Assembly (NCBI RefSeq): GCF_000353285.1
Contig: NZ_KB731324.1
Span: 5,164,577 to 5,228,576 of the forward strand
Origin: Leptolyngbya boryana PCC 6306
GTDB lineage: Bacteria; Cyanobacteriota; Cyanobacteriia; Leptolyngbyales; Leptolyngbyaceae
DNA: 64,000 nucleotides
Direction: 5' to 3'
The translations under genes were made by a program, and so were the position numbers. Below the pieces are notes generated by a model. The model was not told the DNA's origin and searched no databases. It was given only the letters and a program-made list of their open reading frames with translations. Positions 8,812-18,402 of the stretch are shown piece by piece. Each line of letters starts with the position of its first letter. Within the stretch, counting starts at the first letter, position 1.

Positions 8812-9525
8812 ATGACCTTCCCTCTACATTTAGCGATTTCTGAGAAGTTGCGCGATCGCATTCGAGCAGGTATCTACCGACCTGGCGATCAACTTCCGAG
8901 TGAACATCAGTTGATGGCTGAATTTGAGGTGAGCCGAATTACGGCTCGACGTGCGATCGCGAATCTCACACAGCAAGGATTAGTCAATGTACAACGGGGA
9001 AAAGGCGCGTTCGTTTCCACTCAACAGAAAGTGGTTTACTCGCTGTCTAGTCCGCTGTTACTCGAAGCAGATTTAGCACGACAGGATATTGAAATTACTG
9101 TGCAGACTTTGAGCTTTGAGCGAGTGACTGCACCTGTTCATGTTCAGAAAATCTTGAATTGCGCGATCGCTTATCTGCAAAAGAAAGTCCTTTTATTTAA
9201 TAATGTTCCGAGCTGTGTTGATATTACTTATATTGTTCCAGAGCTAGCAAAAGCCCATGGAAAAGAATTACGTCAAAAATTAACCTTTACAACCTTAGAA
9301 AAGTACGGCATCTGCATTCAAAAAATTGATGCTGTCATTGAATGTACTCAAGCGGATTATGAAACGGGTGAGCAGTTAGAAGTCTCGTTGGGACATCCTT
9401 TGATTGTTTATCGGCATACGGCTTTTACCGAGGCAGGCGCGATCGTACATGGAGAATCAATTTCACGGGGCGATCGCTTCTGCTATTCGATTCAAATCGA
9501 TCGAATGATTGCTCCTGATCTCTGA
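8812..9525 (+). CDS. GntR-family transcriptional regulator with UTRA domain
   Basis: 237 residues. An N-terminal winged helix-turn-helix of GntR type (IRAGIYRPGDQLPSEHQLM, VSRITARRAIANL, QRGKGAFVS) is followed by a UTRA ligand-binding domain of the HutC subfamily with the usual late segment PLIVYRHTAF and GESISRGDRF. Such proteins usually repress a neighbouring catabolic or biosynthetic operon and are released by a pathway intermediate. It is divergent from the desaturase-acyltransferase-ligase operon with the palindrome at 8747-8760 between them, so these are its probable targets. Confidence 0.9.
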   Translation: MTFPLHLAISEKLRDRIRAGIYRPGDQLPSEHQLMAEFEVSRITARRAIANLTQQGLVNVQRGKGAFVSTQQKVVYSLSSPLLLEADLARQDIEITVQTLSFERVTAPVHVQKILNCAIAYLQKKVLLFNNVPSCVDITYIVPELAKAHGKELRQKLTFTTLEKYGICIQKIDAVIECTQADYETGEQLEVSLGHPLIVYRHTAFTEAGAIVHGESISRGDRFCYSIQIDRMIAPDL

Positions 9526-9725
9526 TTCAAAAACTACTGTCCCCACTTTTGATGAAAATAACTCAGTAAGCTTTGATCGTACTTTTAAATTTTTCGATAG
9601 CAGAAGACTAAAAAACGGGTTGAGTGACCGCAACTCAAAACTGTGCCAACTGATAGAAATGCGAGTAATTTGGTAATACTCTGTTTGACTCAAGCCCCTA
9701 AGTTGATTACGGCTAAGTAATATCG

Positions 9726-10556
9726 ATGAAAATCCTACTAACAACTGCCCTAACTGGTGCATTGCTTCTACTCGGTCATGCTAAAGCAACCGCACTCTAC
9801 ACGGGGGGTTCTTCCCCTGAATCCCAAGGTTGGAACAGTCCATCTTCCATTCCACCATTTCCTGCTTCACCGCCTCGGACTATCGATGCCGCAGGCATAA
9901 CACTCAATACAACAAGCAACAACAATATAATGTATGGCTTTGGTCGTACGAACACACCGTTAGATTCAACAACGGGCTTCAACTTGCGATTTGATTTGCA
10001 ACTGCTACAAGAGCTTCGGAATGCTTCAAACGATCCAATTAATCCAGCCGACACGAATGCAGATGGGAAAGACGATCGCGCGGGCTTGAGCATTATCGTT
10101 GTAAGTACGAATACAACGAAGGCAATTGAGTTAGGCTTTTTTGTCGATCGTATTTGGGCACAGGAAGGGGGTGCTACAAAACCACCTCGGTTTACCCAAG
10201 CAGAAGGGGCAGCATTCGACACAAAAACCAATGTGAATCAGTATGACTTGTCGATTCTGGGCAATAACTACTTTCTCTACACTAATGGCAACTACACTAC
10301 GCCACTGCTGACAGGGCTTTTGCGCAATTACACGGCAGAAGTAGTGACTCCAGTTAATCCATATACCACTGCGAACACAATCTTTATTGGGGATAACACT
10401 ACTTCTGCAAGCGCGCAGTTTCGGTTGAATCAGGTTGCGTATTCTTCTTCGGCGATCGTTCCTGTCCCCTTTGCTTTCAATCCTTTGTTTGGTTTCGGTT
10501 TGTTCGGAATTTCCAGAATTCGCAAAGCAATCAAAGCGCGCCAATCAGCGAACTAG
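9726..10556 (+). CDS. Secreted protein with cyanobacterial PEP-CTERM-like sorting signal
   Basis: 276 residues. There is a Sec signal peptide (hydrophobic core LLTTALTGALLLLGHA) and a beta-rich, Asn/Thr-rich body with a DTNADGKDD acidic stretch that may bind calcium. The C-terminus carries the VPxPFxFNPxxG motif, a short hydrophobic helix and an RIRKAIKAR basic tail, which is the cyanobacterial PEP-CTERM variant processed by cyanoexosortase. The protein is probably exported and anchored or released at the cell surface. No exosortase lies nearby. It ends convergently, overlapping the nucleoside hydrolase by 12 nt. Upstream 9526-9725 contains only a short hairpin (TTGAGT/ACTCAA, 9620-9638). Exact role unknown. 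Confidence 0.75.
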   Translation: MKILLTTALTGALLLLGHAKATALYTGGSSPESQGWNSPSSIPPFPASPPRTIDAAGITLNTTSNNNIMYGFGRTNTPLDSTTGFNLRFDLQLLQELRNASNDPINPADTNADGKDDRAGLSIIVVSTNTTKAIELGFFVDRIWAQEGGATKPPRFTQAEGAAFDTKTNVNQYDLSILGNNYFLYTNGNYTTPLLTGLLRNYTAEVVTPVNPYTTANTIFIGDNTTSASAQFRLNQVAYSSSAIVPVPFAFNPLFGFGLFGISRIRKAIKARQSAN

Positions 10557-11513
10557 CACTTTCAAGTCTTCGATGAAGTTTGTAAAAAACTGAGTTGCAT
10601 CGACTTGAGTTGCAATCCAAGCATTGGCAGATGGCTTTGTTGTGAGTCGATCGTCGATCAAAGTCTGTCCGCGCGTCCATTTGCCTTGTGTTTCGACTTG
10701 AATATGCGATCGCTGCCACAGCATCGTTTCCGGATAGAACAAATACCCTAAAGTTGCCGCGTCGTGAACTAAGAATCCTGCGGTTCCCTGAGTCTCTCGA
10801 TACTGTAAAGCCGTTCCAATCATAAACTCACAGAGTTTCATGAGGAACTGAGCAATCTGGCTTTCTGGGTTGGTCTGATAGATCTGGAGAGCCATTTCTT
10901 TTGTAAAAATCAGATGGCGTGTGATGTCGAGCGATGTGATGACGATATCATTCCGGCTGTTTAGAACCGTTTCAACTGATCCAGGGTTAAACCAGAAATT
11001 AAATTCTGCATGTGAAGTAATGTTGCCAGGGCAACGGAACGCACCACCCATGACAATGATTTCTTTTGCTTTCTGCAAAATTCCAGGCTGTTTGATTTCG
11101 GCAGCGGCAAGATTGGTGAGCGGTGCGATCGCAATGATTGTAATTTCTCCAGGCATGGCGTTTAAGCGATCGATCAAAATCTCGTCCGAATATCTCGCTG
11201 ACTCATACGAATGGATGGGACTGGGTAAGAGTGTCGATAAATTTCCCATGCCATCATTGCCATGAATGTGCGCTGCATCTTCGGATGCGTCTGAAGTTTC
11301 AACTCCGCGTCCCACTTCAACATCCGGCAATCCGCCTAGGCTTAAAATTTGGCTGGCACTCGAAAATGTTTGGCGAGAGCTTACATTTCCTGCGGCAGTC
11401 GTCACTGCGATCAGTTCAGCAAACCCCCGTTTCACCAGACTCTGTAGCCAAAATAGAGCAAAGATATCATCGCCGCCTGGATCAGTATCGAGAATGATTT
11501 TCTGGGTAGACAT
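10545..11513 (-). CDS. Inosine/uridine-preferring nucleoside hydrolase family protein
   Basis: About 322 residues. The N-terminal KIILDTDPGGDD signature binds the catalytic calcium, and later segments GNVSSRQTF, the EITIIAIAPLTNLA strand, IVMGGAFRCPGNIT and AEFNFWFNP follow the nucleoside hydrolase fold; VHDAATLGY gives the C-terminal Asp. The enzyme hydrolyses N-glycosidic bonds of ribonucleosides for base salvage. The start at 11513 (MSTQKIIL) is preferred over 11531 because it places the signature at the usual distance. Divergent from sbcC and convergent with the PEP-CTERM gene. Family call firm; substrate not predicted. Confidence 0.88.
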   Translation of the reverse strand: MSTQKIILDTDPGGDDIFALFWLQSLVKRGFAELIAVTTAAGNVSSRQTFSSASQILSLGGLPDVEVGRGVETSDASEDAAHIHGNDGMGNLSTLLPSPIHSYESARYSDEILIDRLNAMPGEITIIAIAPLTNLAAAEIKQPGILQKAKEIIVMGGAFRCPGNITSHAEFNFWFNPGSVETVLNSRNDIVITSLDITRHLIFTKEMALQIYQTNPESQIAQFLMKLCEFMIGTALQYRETQGTAGFLVHDAATLGYLFYPETMLWQRSHIQVETQGKWTRGQTLIDDRLTTKPSANAWIATQVDATQFFTNFIEDLKVLVR

Positions 11514-11647
11514 GATGTGAGAGTGTGACAATCGCTCTTAATTCTTCCACGATTTTTAGCAAATTCGTTCCAGTTGCGATTACACTCAATAGTACAAGTG
11601 CGATTGTACTTTCGTGCATCAGTACTGTCCCGTCCGCTCGTTTCGCT

Positions 11648-14600
11648 ATGATTCCGCAACGCCTGACTCTTCGGAATTTTCTGAGCTACCAGGAAGCCAC
11701 GCTTGACTTCCGGGGGCTTCATACTGCGTGCGTTTGTGGGGCAAATGGGGCAGGAAAATCTTCGCTACTAGAAGCAATTTCCTGGGTGATTTGGGGTGAA
11801 AGCCGAGCAGCTTCAGAAGATGATGTGATTCATATGGGCGCAAAAGAAGCGCAAGTTGAATTTATCTTCGGAATGCATCAGCAGATCTACCGTGTGCTCA
11901 GAACTCGCCAACGTGGGCAAGGCATCTCGCTGGAATTTCAAATTATGCAGGACGGTGGGTTTCGATCGCTAACTGCCAAAGGCATTCGATCCACGCAGCA
12001 ATTGATCCTGAGCCATCTCAAAATTGATTACGATACGTTTGTGAATTCGGCTTACCTACGTCAAGGTCGAGCCGATGAATTTATGCTGAAACGTCCTGCG
12101 GAACGTAAGCAAATTCTTGCCGATCTTTTGAAACTTCACCAATACGACACGCTTGCAGAACAGGCAAAAGATAGATCGCGTCAGTTTAAAGGACAAGTTG
12201 ATCTACTAGAGCGAAATTTAGAAGCCGTTCGAGAACAGCTTCAGCAACGAGACGCGATCGAGCAAGAACGTGCCGAACTTGAAGCACTTCTCACCCAAAT
12301 GCAAGCCCAACAAGCTGCCAGTAATGAACAACTTCAACAACTGCAAGCCGTTCAGCATCAGCGACAAACTTGGCAGCAGCAATTAAGCTGGCAGCAACAA
12401 CAGCAGCGCAATTTGAATCAAGACTGTCAGCGATTGCAGAAAGAGCGATCGCAAACCGATCAGCAGCGTCAAACCTTAGAAAAATTACTGCAACAAGAAG
12501 CGACGATCATTGCCGGATATCGCCATTGGCAAGCATTGCAAGCTCAAGAAGAAGCATTCTCAGCAAAATTCCAGGCGCATCAGGTCGCACAGTCCCAACG
12601 CCAACAGCACGAACAACAACAATCTGAAAAGATTCAACAGTTTCAGAATCAACTGCAAAAAGTTCAAGCTCAGGAAATTACTTTACAAGAACAGCTTCAA
12701 GAAGTTGAAAAAGCGCTCACGAAAGAAGCTGACGTTGAAGCAGCAGTTCAAAACCTGATTGCCGCACGTCAAGAACTTCAGCAACTCGATCAGCTTCAGT
12801 TACAAGCTTCGCCGCTTTTGCAACGGCGGCAACAATTGCAAAAAGAACTCGATCGTGCTTCGACTCGTCTTTCTGCTCGTCTAGAAGAACTCCGCACCTC
12901 TGCTCGACAACTTCAAACTCAGCAGCAACGACAACCGAGCTTAAAAAAAGCAGCCGTCGAGGTTGCGGTCAAAATTGAAGAACTCGAAAAACTCCGCGCC
13001 TACCAAGACCAAGTACTTGAAAAAGGCTTAGAGCGACGTGGTTTCGTTGATCAACTGCAAGCTCATCAACGAAACTATGAAGCACAGTTGGCAGAGATTG
13101 ACCAGAAGATTCGGATGTTGGAACAAGAAAAAGCAACTGCGATCGCATCCGAAGCAGAGCACTCTGAAGGCAATACACTCGTTCAACTGAAACAACAATC
13201 TTTTCCGCCTTGCCCCTTATGCGATCGACCTTTAGATGAACATCATTGGCATCTTGTTCTCGAAAAACAACAGCAACAGCGTGAAGAAATTCTCTCTGAA
13301 ATTTGGGTGATCCGTGAACAACTCACGACTTCAGAGCGTGAAATTCAAGTCTTGCGCCAAGAGTACACCGACATTGAAAAGCAATTAGCGCAATATGGCG
13401 GTACGTTAGAGCGGCGAGGACAGTTACAAGAACAATTACAAAATACTGCTGCCGTTCAAGAAAAACTGGCTCAAATTACGGCTGAATCTGCCAAGTTAGA
13501 AGAACAACTCAAGACTGGACAATTTGAGTTGCCGCTTCATGAGGAATTGCAACTGCTCGATCGACATTTGCAACAGATCGATTATGACGATCGCAATCAT
13601 GCGCTAGCGCGTGGAAGTGTCGATCGCTGGCGTTGGGCAGAAATCCGTCAAGCAGAAATCAAACAAGCGAAACGCCGACAAGCAACTTTATTGAAGCGGC
13701 AACCCGAATTAGAAGCGCAAATTGAGCAGATCGAGCAGCAACTCGAACAATTGAGTCAGGAACTCGATCGCGGGTTGAAATACTACGATCGACAAATTGC
13801 AGAAATTGGATACAACCTGGAACAGCACAATGCAATTCGGGCGGCGATTCGTCAAGCTCAACCTTGGCAACTTCGCTATCAAGAGCTTCAACAAGCTAAG
13901 CAAAACTATCCCCATGTTCAGCAACGTTTACAAGAACTTGCAGACACAGCGCAAGCACGATTCACCGATTTGCAAACGATCACATATCACTGTCAAGAGT
14001 TGATCCAAGCCTTAGAGCGCACGCCTGATCTCGCACCGCATATTCAAGCCTTAGAGCAGCAAATCCAACATCATCGAACTCAGCTTGATGAGCATTTATC
14101 GAAGTTGGGCAGACTTCAGCAACAGCAGAAACAGCAAGAAGCACTCAGCCAGCAATTTCAACAGATCAATGCTCAGCTTAAAACGGCTCGTCAGCAGACT
14201 CGAATCTATCAAGAACTGACCCAAGCTTTCGGCAAGAATGGAATTCAAGCCTTGATGATTGAGAACATCTTGCCGCAACTCGAAGCGACGACGAATCAAA
14301 TTCTGTCCCGTCTCAGCGCGAATCAATTACACGTCCAATTCGTCACCCAACGCAATCGGAAATCCAAATCCACATCTGCCAAAGCAATGGAAACTTTAGA
14401 CATTTTGATTGCAGATGCCTATGGAACGCGACCCTATGAGACATATTCAGGAGGAGAAGCGTTTCGAGTCAATTTTGCGATTCGGCTCGCTCTAGCGCGA
14501 TTACTGGCTCAACGCTCAGGAACAGCCTTGCAAATGCTGATTGTCGATGAAGGCTTTGGAACTCAGGATCAAGAAGGATGCGATCGCTTAATTGCTGCGA

Positions 14601-14731
14601 TTAATGCGATCGCGCCTGAGTTTGCCTGCATTTTGACGATTACACATATGCCTCACTTCCGGGAAGCTTTCCAAGCTCGCATTGAAGTCACTAAGACTCA
14701 AACTGGATCGGAATTAATGCTCTGTTTGTAG
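11648..14731 (+). CDS. sbcC: Exonuclease SbcC (Rad50-like SMC-type ATPase)
   Basis: About 1027 residues from the ATG at 11648 (MIPQRLTLRNF); the open frame continues upstream to 11525 but without family similarity. Walker A GANGAGKSS is at residues 31-39. A very long Gln/Glu-rich coiled coil is interrupted by the zinc-hook motif CPLCDRPL. The C-terminal half of the ATPase has the ABC signature YSGGEAFR and Walker B LQMLIVDEGFG. With SbcD it cleaves hairpins and processes double-strand ends. sbcD is not adjacent; the next gene downstream is a leftward acidic protein. The 124-bp divergent gap towards the nucleoside hydrolase shows no obvious motif. Confidence 0.93.
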   Translation: MIPQRLTLRNFLSYQEATLDFRGLHTACVCGANGAGKSSLLEAISWVIWGESRAASEDDVIHMGAKEAQVEFIFGMHQQIYRVLRTRQRGQGISLEFQIMQDGGFRSLTAKGIRSTQQLILSHLKIDYDTFVNSAYLRQGRADEFMLKRPAERKQILADLLKLHQYDTLAEQAKDRSRQFKGQVDLLERNLEAVREQLQQRDAIEQERAELEALLTQMQAQQAASNEQLQQLQAVQHQRQTWQQQLSWQQQQQRNLNQDCQRLQKERSQTDQQRQTLEKLLQQEATIIAGYRHWQALQAQEEAFSAKFQAHQVAQSQRQQHEQQQSEKIQQFQNQLQKVQAQEITLQEQLQEVEKALTKEADVEAAVQNLIAARQELQQLDQLQLQASPLLQRRQQLQKELDRASTRLSARLEELRTSARQLQTQQQRQPSLKKAAVEVAVKIEELEKLRAYQDQVLEKGLERRGFVDQLQAHQRNYEAQLAEIDQKIRMLEQEKATAIASEAEHSEGNTLVQLKQQSFPPCPLCDRPLDEHHWHLVLEKQQQQREEILSEIWVIREQLTTSEREIQVLRQEYTDIEKQLAQYGGTLERRGQLQEQLQNTAAVQEKLAQITAESAKLEEQLKTGQFELPLHEELQLLDRHLQQIDYDDRNHALARGSVDRWRWAEIRQAEIKQAKRRQATLLKRQPELEAQIEQIEQQLEQLSQELDRGLKYYDRQIAEIGYNLEQHNAIRAAIRQAQPWQLRYQELQQAKQNYPHVQQRLQELADTAQARFTDLQTITYHCQELIQALERTPDLAPHIQALEQQIQHHRTQLDEHLSKLGRLQQQQKQQEALSQQFQQINAQLKTARQQTRIYQELTQAFGKNGIQALMIENILPQLEATTNQILSRLSANQLHVQFVTQRNRKSKSTSAKAMETLDILIADAYGTRPYETYSGGEAFRVNFAIRLALARLLAQRSGTALQMLIVDEGFGTQDQEGCDRLIAAINAIAPEFACILTITHMPHFREAFQARIEVTKTQTGSELMLCL

Positions 14732-14750
14732 GTATAAATTCGATGCTTAA

Positions 14751-14805
14751 GGTGAGGAGCGGGGAGCTGTTCTCTTAGTAGCTTTCTACTCTCTACTCCC
14801 CACCC
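14751..14805. repeat. GGAGTGGGGAG-type intergenic repeat (copy 1)
   Basis: Left arm GGTGAGGAGCGGGGAG and right arm CTCTACTCCCCACCC can fold back on each other. It is one of four related purine-rich intergenic elements in the window (others near 31269, 59566 and 60799). It sits between convergent sbcC and the acidic protein gene, so it may double as a bidirectional terminator. Confidence 0.5.
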
Positions 14806-14843
14806 TTATTGGCATTCACAGCTCAACCCGAATCGCCATAGTC

Positions 14844-15284
14844 CTACTTCAGCACTTCGTCTAATAAATCTCTCGCTGCCTGTGCTTTCGCCAATGCTGC
14901 TTGATGATCGCTATGAGCACGGACTAATCTCAACAGTCCTGCTACACCTGTTTTCAGCTGCTCAAGCTCTTCTCCAGCCATCAATTCACCATCGAGCATT
15001 CTGACCAGGAGCGATTTAATATCACCAACATCTTGCCGAACTTTTTGCAACTTCTCGACTGTGCTCAGCAAAGTCTTCAACGAGTTCAAAATCTCGTCGA
15101 TGTCCTGAACTGCTTCGACCTCTTGAGTCTCTTCGACCTCTTGAGTCTCTTCGACCTCTTGAGCCTCTGCATCCTCTTCAGGTGGCTCAGATTCTGCTTC
15201 AGTCTCTTCGATCTCTTCTAAACCTAGCTCTTTTAGCAATTCTGGGTCGGTTGCTTCAGTTTTCCGAGCATTCGTGCGTGGCAT
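14844..15284 (-). CDS. Acidic coiled-coil protein with short tandem repeats, unknown function
   Basis: 146 residues. After a basic N-terminus (MPRTNARK) comes a Glu-rich disordered stretch with tandem EVEETQ hexapeptides, then a helical domain (residues about 65-146) with heptads, ending LLDEVLK. The repeats are encoded by an 18-bp in-frame DNA repeat at about 15114-15166. There is no signal peptide or membrane segment. It is isolated, between sbcC and recG, with GAGG about 9 nt before the ATG. I recognise no family; the helical end could be an oligomerisation domain. Probably a real gene, given codon use and placement. Confidence 0.6.
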   Translation of the reverse strand: MPRTNARKTEATDPELLKELGLEEIEETEAESEPPEEDAEAQEVEETQEVEETQEVEAVQDIDEILNSLKTLLSTVEKLQKVRQDVGDIKSLLVRMLDGELMAGEELEQLKTGVAGLLRLVRAHSDHQAALAKAQAARDLLDEVLK

Positions 15285-15359
15285 TCGTGTCGCCTCAATG
15301 ATTGTAATTCAGTCGAAACTAATATGTTATACACTAACCGCGATCGATTGCGTCCCGCC

Positions 15360-17813
15360 TTAAGTGAGAATTGCTCCACCCATCAGCCTTTGATAGCGAT
15401 ATTCTAATTCTGCTTTCATCGCATTCCATTTCTCGATCGTGGGATCTTTCTCGATCGTTCGCTCTGCTGCCTCTCTTGCTAGCACAAGGACTTCTTGATC
15501 CTCGACCAAGCTTGCCAGGGCAAAGTCTGGTAGTCCCGATTGCCGTGTCCCTAACACTGCTCCTGGCCCTCTAAATCGCATATCCATCTCAGAAATAAAG
15601 AAACCATCCTGAGATTGTTCGAGCACTTTCAAGCGCTGAACTGAGGTTTCACTCTTAGAATTGCTCATCAATAGACAGAACGACTGCGATCCGCCCCGTC
15701 CGACTCGACCTCGAAGCTGGTGCAATTGTGATAATCCAAATCGTTCCGCATGTTCAATCATCATCACGGTGGCATTCGGGACATCGACACCGACTTCTAC
15801 AACGGTTGTAGAGACGAGGATCTGGGTTTTGTTATCTCGAAACTGAGTAATGGCATCGTCTTTCTCAGCAGAAGTCATGCGACCATGCAGTAACCCTACT
15901 TTGAAATCTGGAAAAACATTCTCACTCAGATGTTGATGTTCGTCGATCGCGGATTTGAGATCCAATTTCTCTGACTCTTCGACTAAAGGTAAGACAATGT
16001 AAACCTGCCGTCCTTGGGCGATTTCGCGCTTCATCAGATCGTAAGCTTGTTGGCGATCGCGACCGGTCAATGCAGTTGTTTGAATCGCTTTTCTTCCAGG
16101 CGGCAATTCATCGATTTGACTCACATCTAAGTCTCCGTGCAGCGTTAAAGCAAGGGTTCGCGGAATGGGCGTTGCAGTCATCGTAAGCACATGAGGATGT
16201 TCGCCTTTCTGCTGAAGTCGGGCGCGTTGTTCAACGCCAAAGCGATGTTGTTCATCAATCACGACTAAGCCTAAGCGATCGAAGCTGACTGTATCTTGAA
16301 TCAAAGCATGAGTTCCAACCAGCAAAGGAAGTTCCCCGGTTTGCAATCCACTGTGAATCTCTCGCCGCTTGGCTGCTTTGGTCGAACCTGTGAGCAATTC
16401 CACTGGCAAATGAAGTTGATTAAACCAACTCACTAATTTTCGATAGTGCTGCTCTGCTAAAACTTCAGTTGGAGCCATAAACGCTGCCTGATAGCCCGAT
16501 TGAATCGCTGCTAGGATCGAAATAACAGCAACAACCGTTTTCCCTGAGCCGACATCGCCTTGCACGAGCCGATTCATCGGAGTCTGTTTCTGAAGATCAT
16601 TGAGAATGTCATTGACAACGCGGCTTTGAGCATTCGTTAAGCTAAAAGGAAGTAACTGATGGAAGCGATCGATTAATTCTCCAGTCGGTGCGAGTACTGC
16701 ACTGGCTTGAGTTTGCTGCTGTTCTCTGCGCCGTTTGAGTAGGCCAAGCTGTAAGTAAAAGAACTCATCAAATACTAAGCGCCGTCGCGCCGATTCTAAT
16801 GTCTCCGAATCAGTCGGAAAGTGAATATTCGCGATCGCGTCTTGAATGCCAATTAATCCATATTCTGCAAGTAACCCTTTTGGCATCGGTTCATGCAAAT
16901 TCTTAATTGCAGGTAACGCTGCCGTCACCGCCCGACGGACTAAATCTGCCCCAACTCCTTCAGTTAAGGGATAGACCGGAACAATCCGACCAATATTTGA
17001 AGAATCAAGGGTTTCGCCTTCTTGATCCAGCACTTCAATGTCCGGATCTTCGAGTGAAATGCCATATTTGGTCTGTTTGACTAACCCCGAAGCCGCGATC
17101 GAGGCTCCTTTCGGATACAGCCTTTTCTGTTGTTCTTGCCAGCCTCGACTCGCAAAACGGCTCCCCATATAGAAACGGCTGATTTTCATCGAACCGCTAG
17201 AGTCTTGAATGCTTAAGTCGAGAATCGTCAGCTTACTATTTCGCGGACTGGTGAAACAATTGCAGCTTTTAATCACGGCGACGATTGTGACCGTTTCGCC
17301 GACTTTGAGTTCGCGAATTTTCGCTTGGCGAGCATAGTCAATATAATCACGCGGATAGTAGTAAAGCAGATCGCGCGCAAAGTAAAGCCCAAGCTTAGCA
17401 AGCTTTTCGGCACTTTTTGGGCCAATCCCTGGGAGGTAAGTAATAGCTTGTGTCAGCGGAATGTCTTGTGCAGCGACTTCGATCGGTTTTGGAGTTACTT
17501 TTGGCGTAGCTTTTGAAGTGGGTTTAGTCGGGGCTTTCTCCGCAGGTTTTTCTTCAGATTTTTTGACTTGATAGAGAAAGCGTCGAGTTTCAGCAACTAA
17601 ATGCTGGCGTTGTGAAAATTCTAAATCGGAATATTTCGCGAATTGATTCGCGATCGTTTGACAGCGTGCTTGCTCAGATGCCGGGAGTGCGGGAGTTCCT
17701 TCGGTCAATGTGAGATGCAAAAATTCGCTGAAGCGGAACTGATTGCCCTCCAGATCATTAAATCCGCGATCAGCTTCGACCGAAAGCGCCTTTTGTAGTC
17801 GCACCAAATCCAT
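15360..17813 (-). CDS. recG: ATP-dependent DNA helicase RecG
   Basis: 817 residues. The order is: an N-terminal extension of about 120 residues found in cyanobacterial and plant RecG, a helix-hairpin-helix-like LPGIGPKSAEKLAKLG, the OB-fold wedge domain, then the superfamily 2 helicase core with Walker A GDVGSGKT, TGSTKAAKR, the DExH-type VIDEQHRFG box, TMTATPIPRT, and motif VI HQLRGRVGRG. RecG remodels stalled replication forks and Holliday junctions. It starts 14 nt after the Nudix stop, so both are probably one transcript. All motifs are intact. Confidence 0.95.
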   Translation of the reverse strand: MDLVRLQKALSVEADRGFNDLEGNQFRFSEFLHLTLTEGTPALPASEQARCQTIANQFAKYSDLEFSQRQHLVAETRRFLYQVKKSEEKPAEKAPTKPTSKATPKVTPKPIEVAAQDIPLTQAITYLPGIGPKSAEKLAKLGLYFARDLLYYYPRDYIDYARQAKIRELKVGETVTIVAVIKSCNCFTSPRNSKLTILDLSIQDSSGSMKISRFYMGSRFASRGWQEQQKRLYPKGASIAASGLVKQTKYGISLEDPDIEVLDQEGETLDSSNIGRIVPVYPLTEGVGADLVRRAVTAALPAIKNLHEPMPKGLLAEYGLIGIQDAIANIHFPTDSETLESARRRLVFDEFFYLQLGLLKRRREQQQTQASAVLAPTGELIDRFHQLLPFSLTNAQSRVVNDILNDLQKQTPMNRLVQGDVGSGKTVVAVISILAAIQSGYQAAFMAPTEVLAEQHYRKLVSWFNQLHLPVELLTGSTKAAKRREIHSGLQTGELPLLVGTHALIQDTVSFDRLGLVVIDEQHRFGVEQRARLQQKGEHPHVLTMTATPIPRTLALTLHGDLDVSQIDELPPGRKAIQTTALTGRDRQQAYDLMKREIAQGRQVYIVLPLVEESEKLDLKSAIDEHQHLSENVFPDFKVGLLHGRMTSAEKDDAITQFRDNKTQILVSTTVVEVGVDVPNATVMMIEHAERFGLSQLHQLRGRVGRGGSQSFCLLMSNSKSETSVQRLKVLEQSQDGFFISEMDMRFRGPGAVLGTRQSGLPDFALASLVEDQEVLVLAREAAERTIEKDPTIEKWNAMKAELEYRYQRLMGGAILT

Positions 17814-17827
17814 GATGTGAAATCATC

Positions 17828-18250
17828 TCACCCTTTTGCATTGATGAAGTCTAGCAAAATTCGCTGGTGAATTGCGCCCAACGGTCGAATTTGATTGGCT
17901 CGATCGCTAAACCGCTCTCCTTGCTGAATCTCTGCGATTGTGAACAGCCCTAAATCCCAGCCTTCCATCAGCTTGAGTTCAGAAACATCTACAGTTAGCG
18001 GAGCAGCAAAGACATGGCGAGTCGCTCGATCGTCTTCGTAAATCCCGAATTTCACCAGATCCGGCGCAACATAGCAAATTTCTTCTTGCAATTCTCGAAC
18101 GACTGCCACTTCAGGCGTTTCGCCTGGGTCTAAATGTCCCCCAAACAGTCCCCAATGTCCTGGATAAGCAATATTTGGAATGTTATCTCGGAGTTGAAGC
18201 AGGAAGGTCTGATGCTGATAGAGAATTGCGATCGCGACTTCCGGCTTCAT
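17828..18250 (-). CDS. Nudix hydrolase
   Basis: 140 residues with a complete Nudix box GX5EX7REUXEEXGU-type segment: GGHLDPGETPEV followed by VVRELQEEI. The fold hydrolyses nucleoside diphosphates linked to another moiety, for example oxidised nucleotides, ADP-ribose or NADH; the substrate cannot be told from sequence. It precedes recG by 14 nt on the same strand, so a housecleaning role alongside DNA repair is plausible. The tRNA-Val gene lies 35 bp upstream in the same direction. Confidence 0.9.
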   Translation of the reverse strand: MKPEVAIAILYQHQTFLLQLRDNIPNIAYPGHWGLFGGHLDPGETPEVAVVRELQEEICYVAPDLVKFGIYEDDRATRHVFAAPLTVDVSELKLMEGWDLGLFTIAEIQQGERFSDRANQIRPLGAIHQRILLDFINAKG

Positions 18251-18285
18251 AGTGAAATTTCTCTCCGAAACTCGTTTCTAAAATA

Positions 18286-18357
18286 TGGGCGATACTGGAT
18301 TTGAACCAGTGACCTCTCCCGTGTGAAGGGAATGCGCTACCCCTGTGCCAATCGCCC
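18286..18357 (-). tRNA. tRNA-Val (CAC)
   Basis: Folds as a standard cloverleaf on the minus strand: 7-bp acceptor stem GGGCGAT/ATCGCCC, D-arm with GGCACAGGGGTAGCGC, anticodon stem TTCCC/GGGAG around loop TTCACAC with anticodon CAC, and T-arm CACTGGTTCAAATCCAGT. The discriminator base is A at 18286. The CCA end is not encoded. It reads the GUG codon. 72 nt including the discriminator. Confidence 0.95.
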
Positions 18358-18402
18358 GAGGAGTTTTTATTCTACATTAGGCGATCGCTCAAATCAAGCC
18401 AC

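Noticed and set aside
11525-11647. N-terminal extension of SbcC
   Set aside because: Family begins at MIPQRLT; upstream residues are low complexity and overlap the divergent promoter region.
15114-15166. Short tandem repeats as a possible CRISPR
   Set aside because: In-frame, 18 bp, contiguous without spacers.
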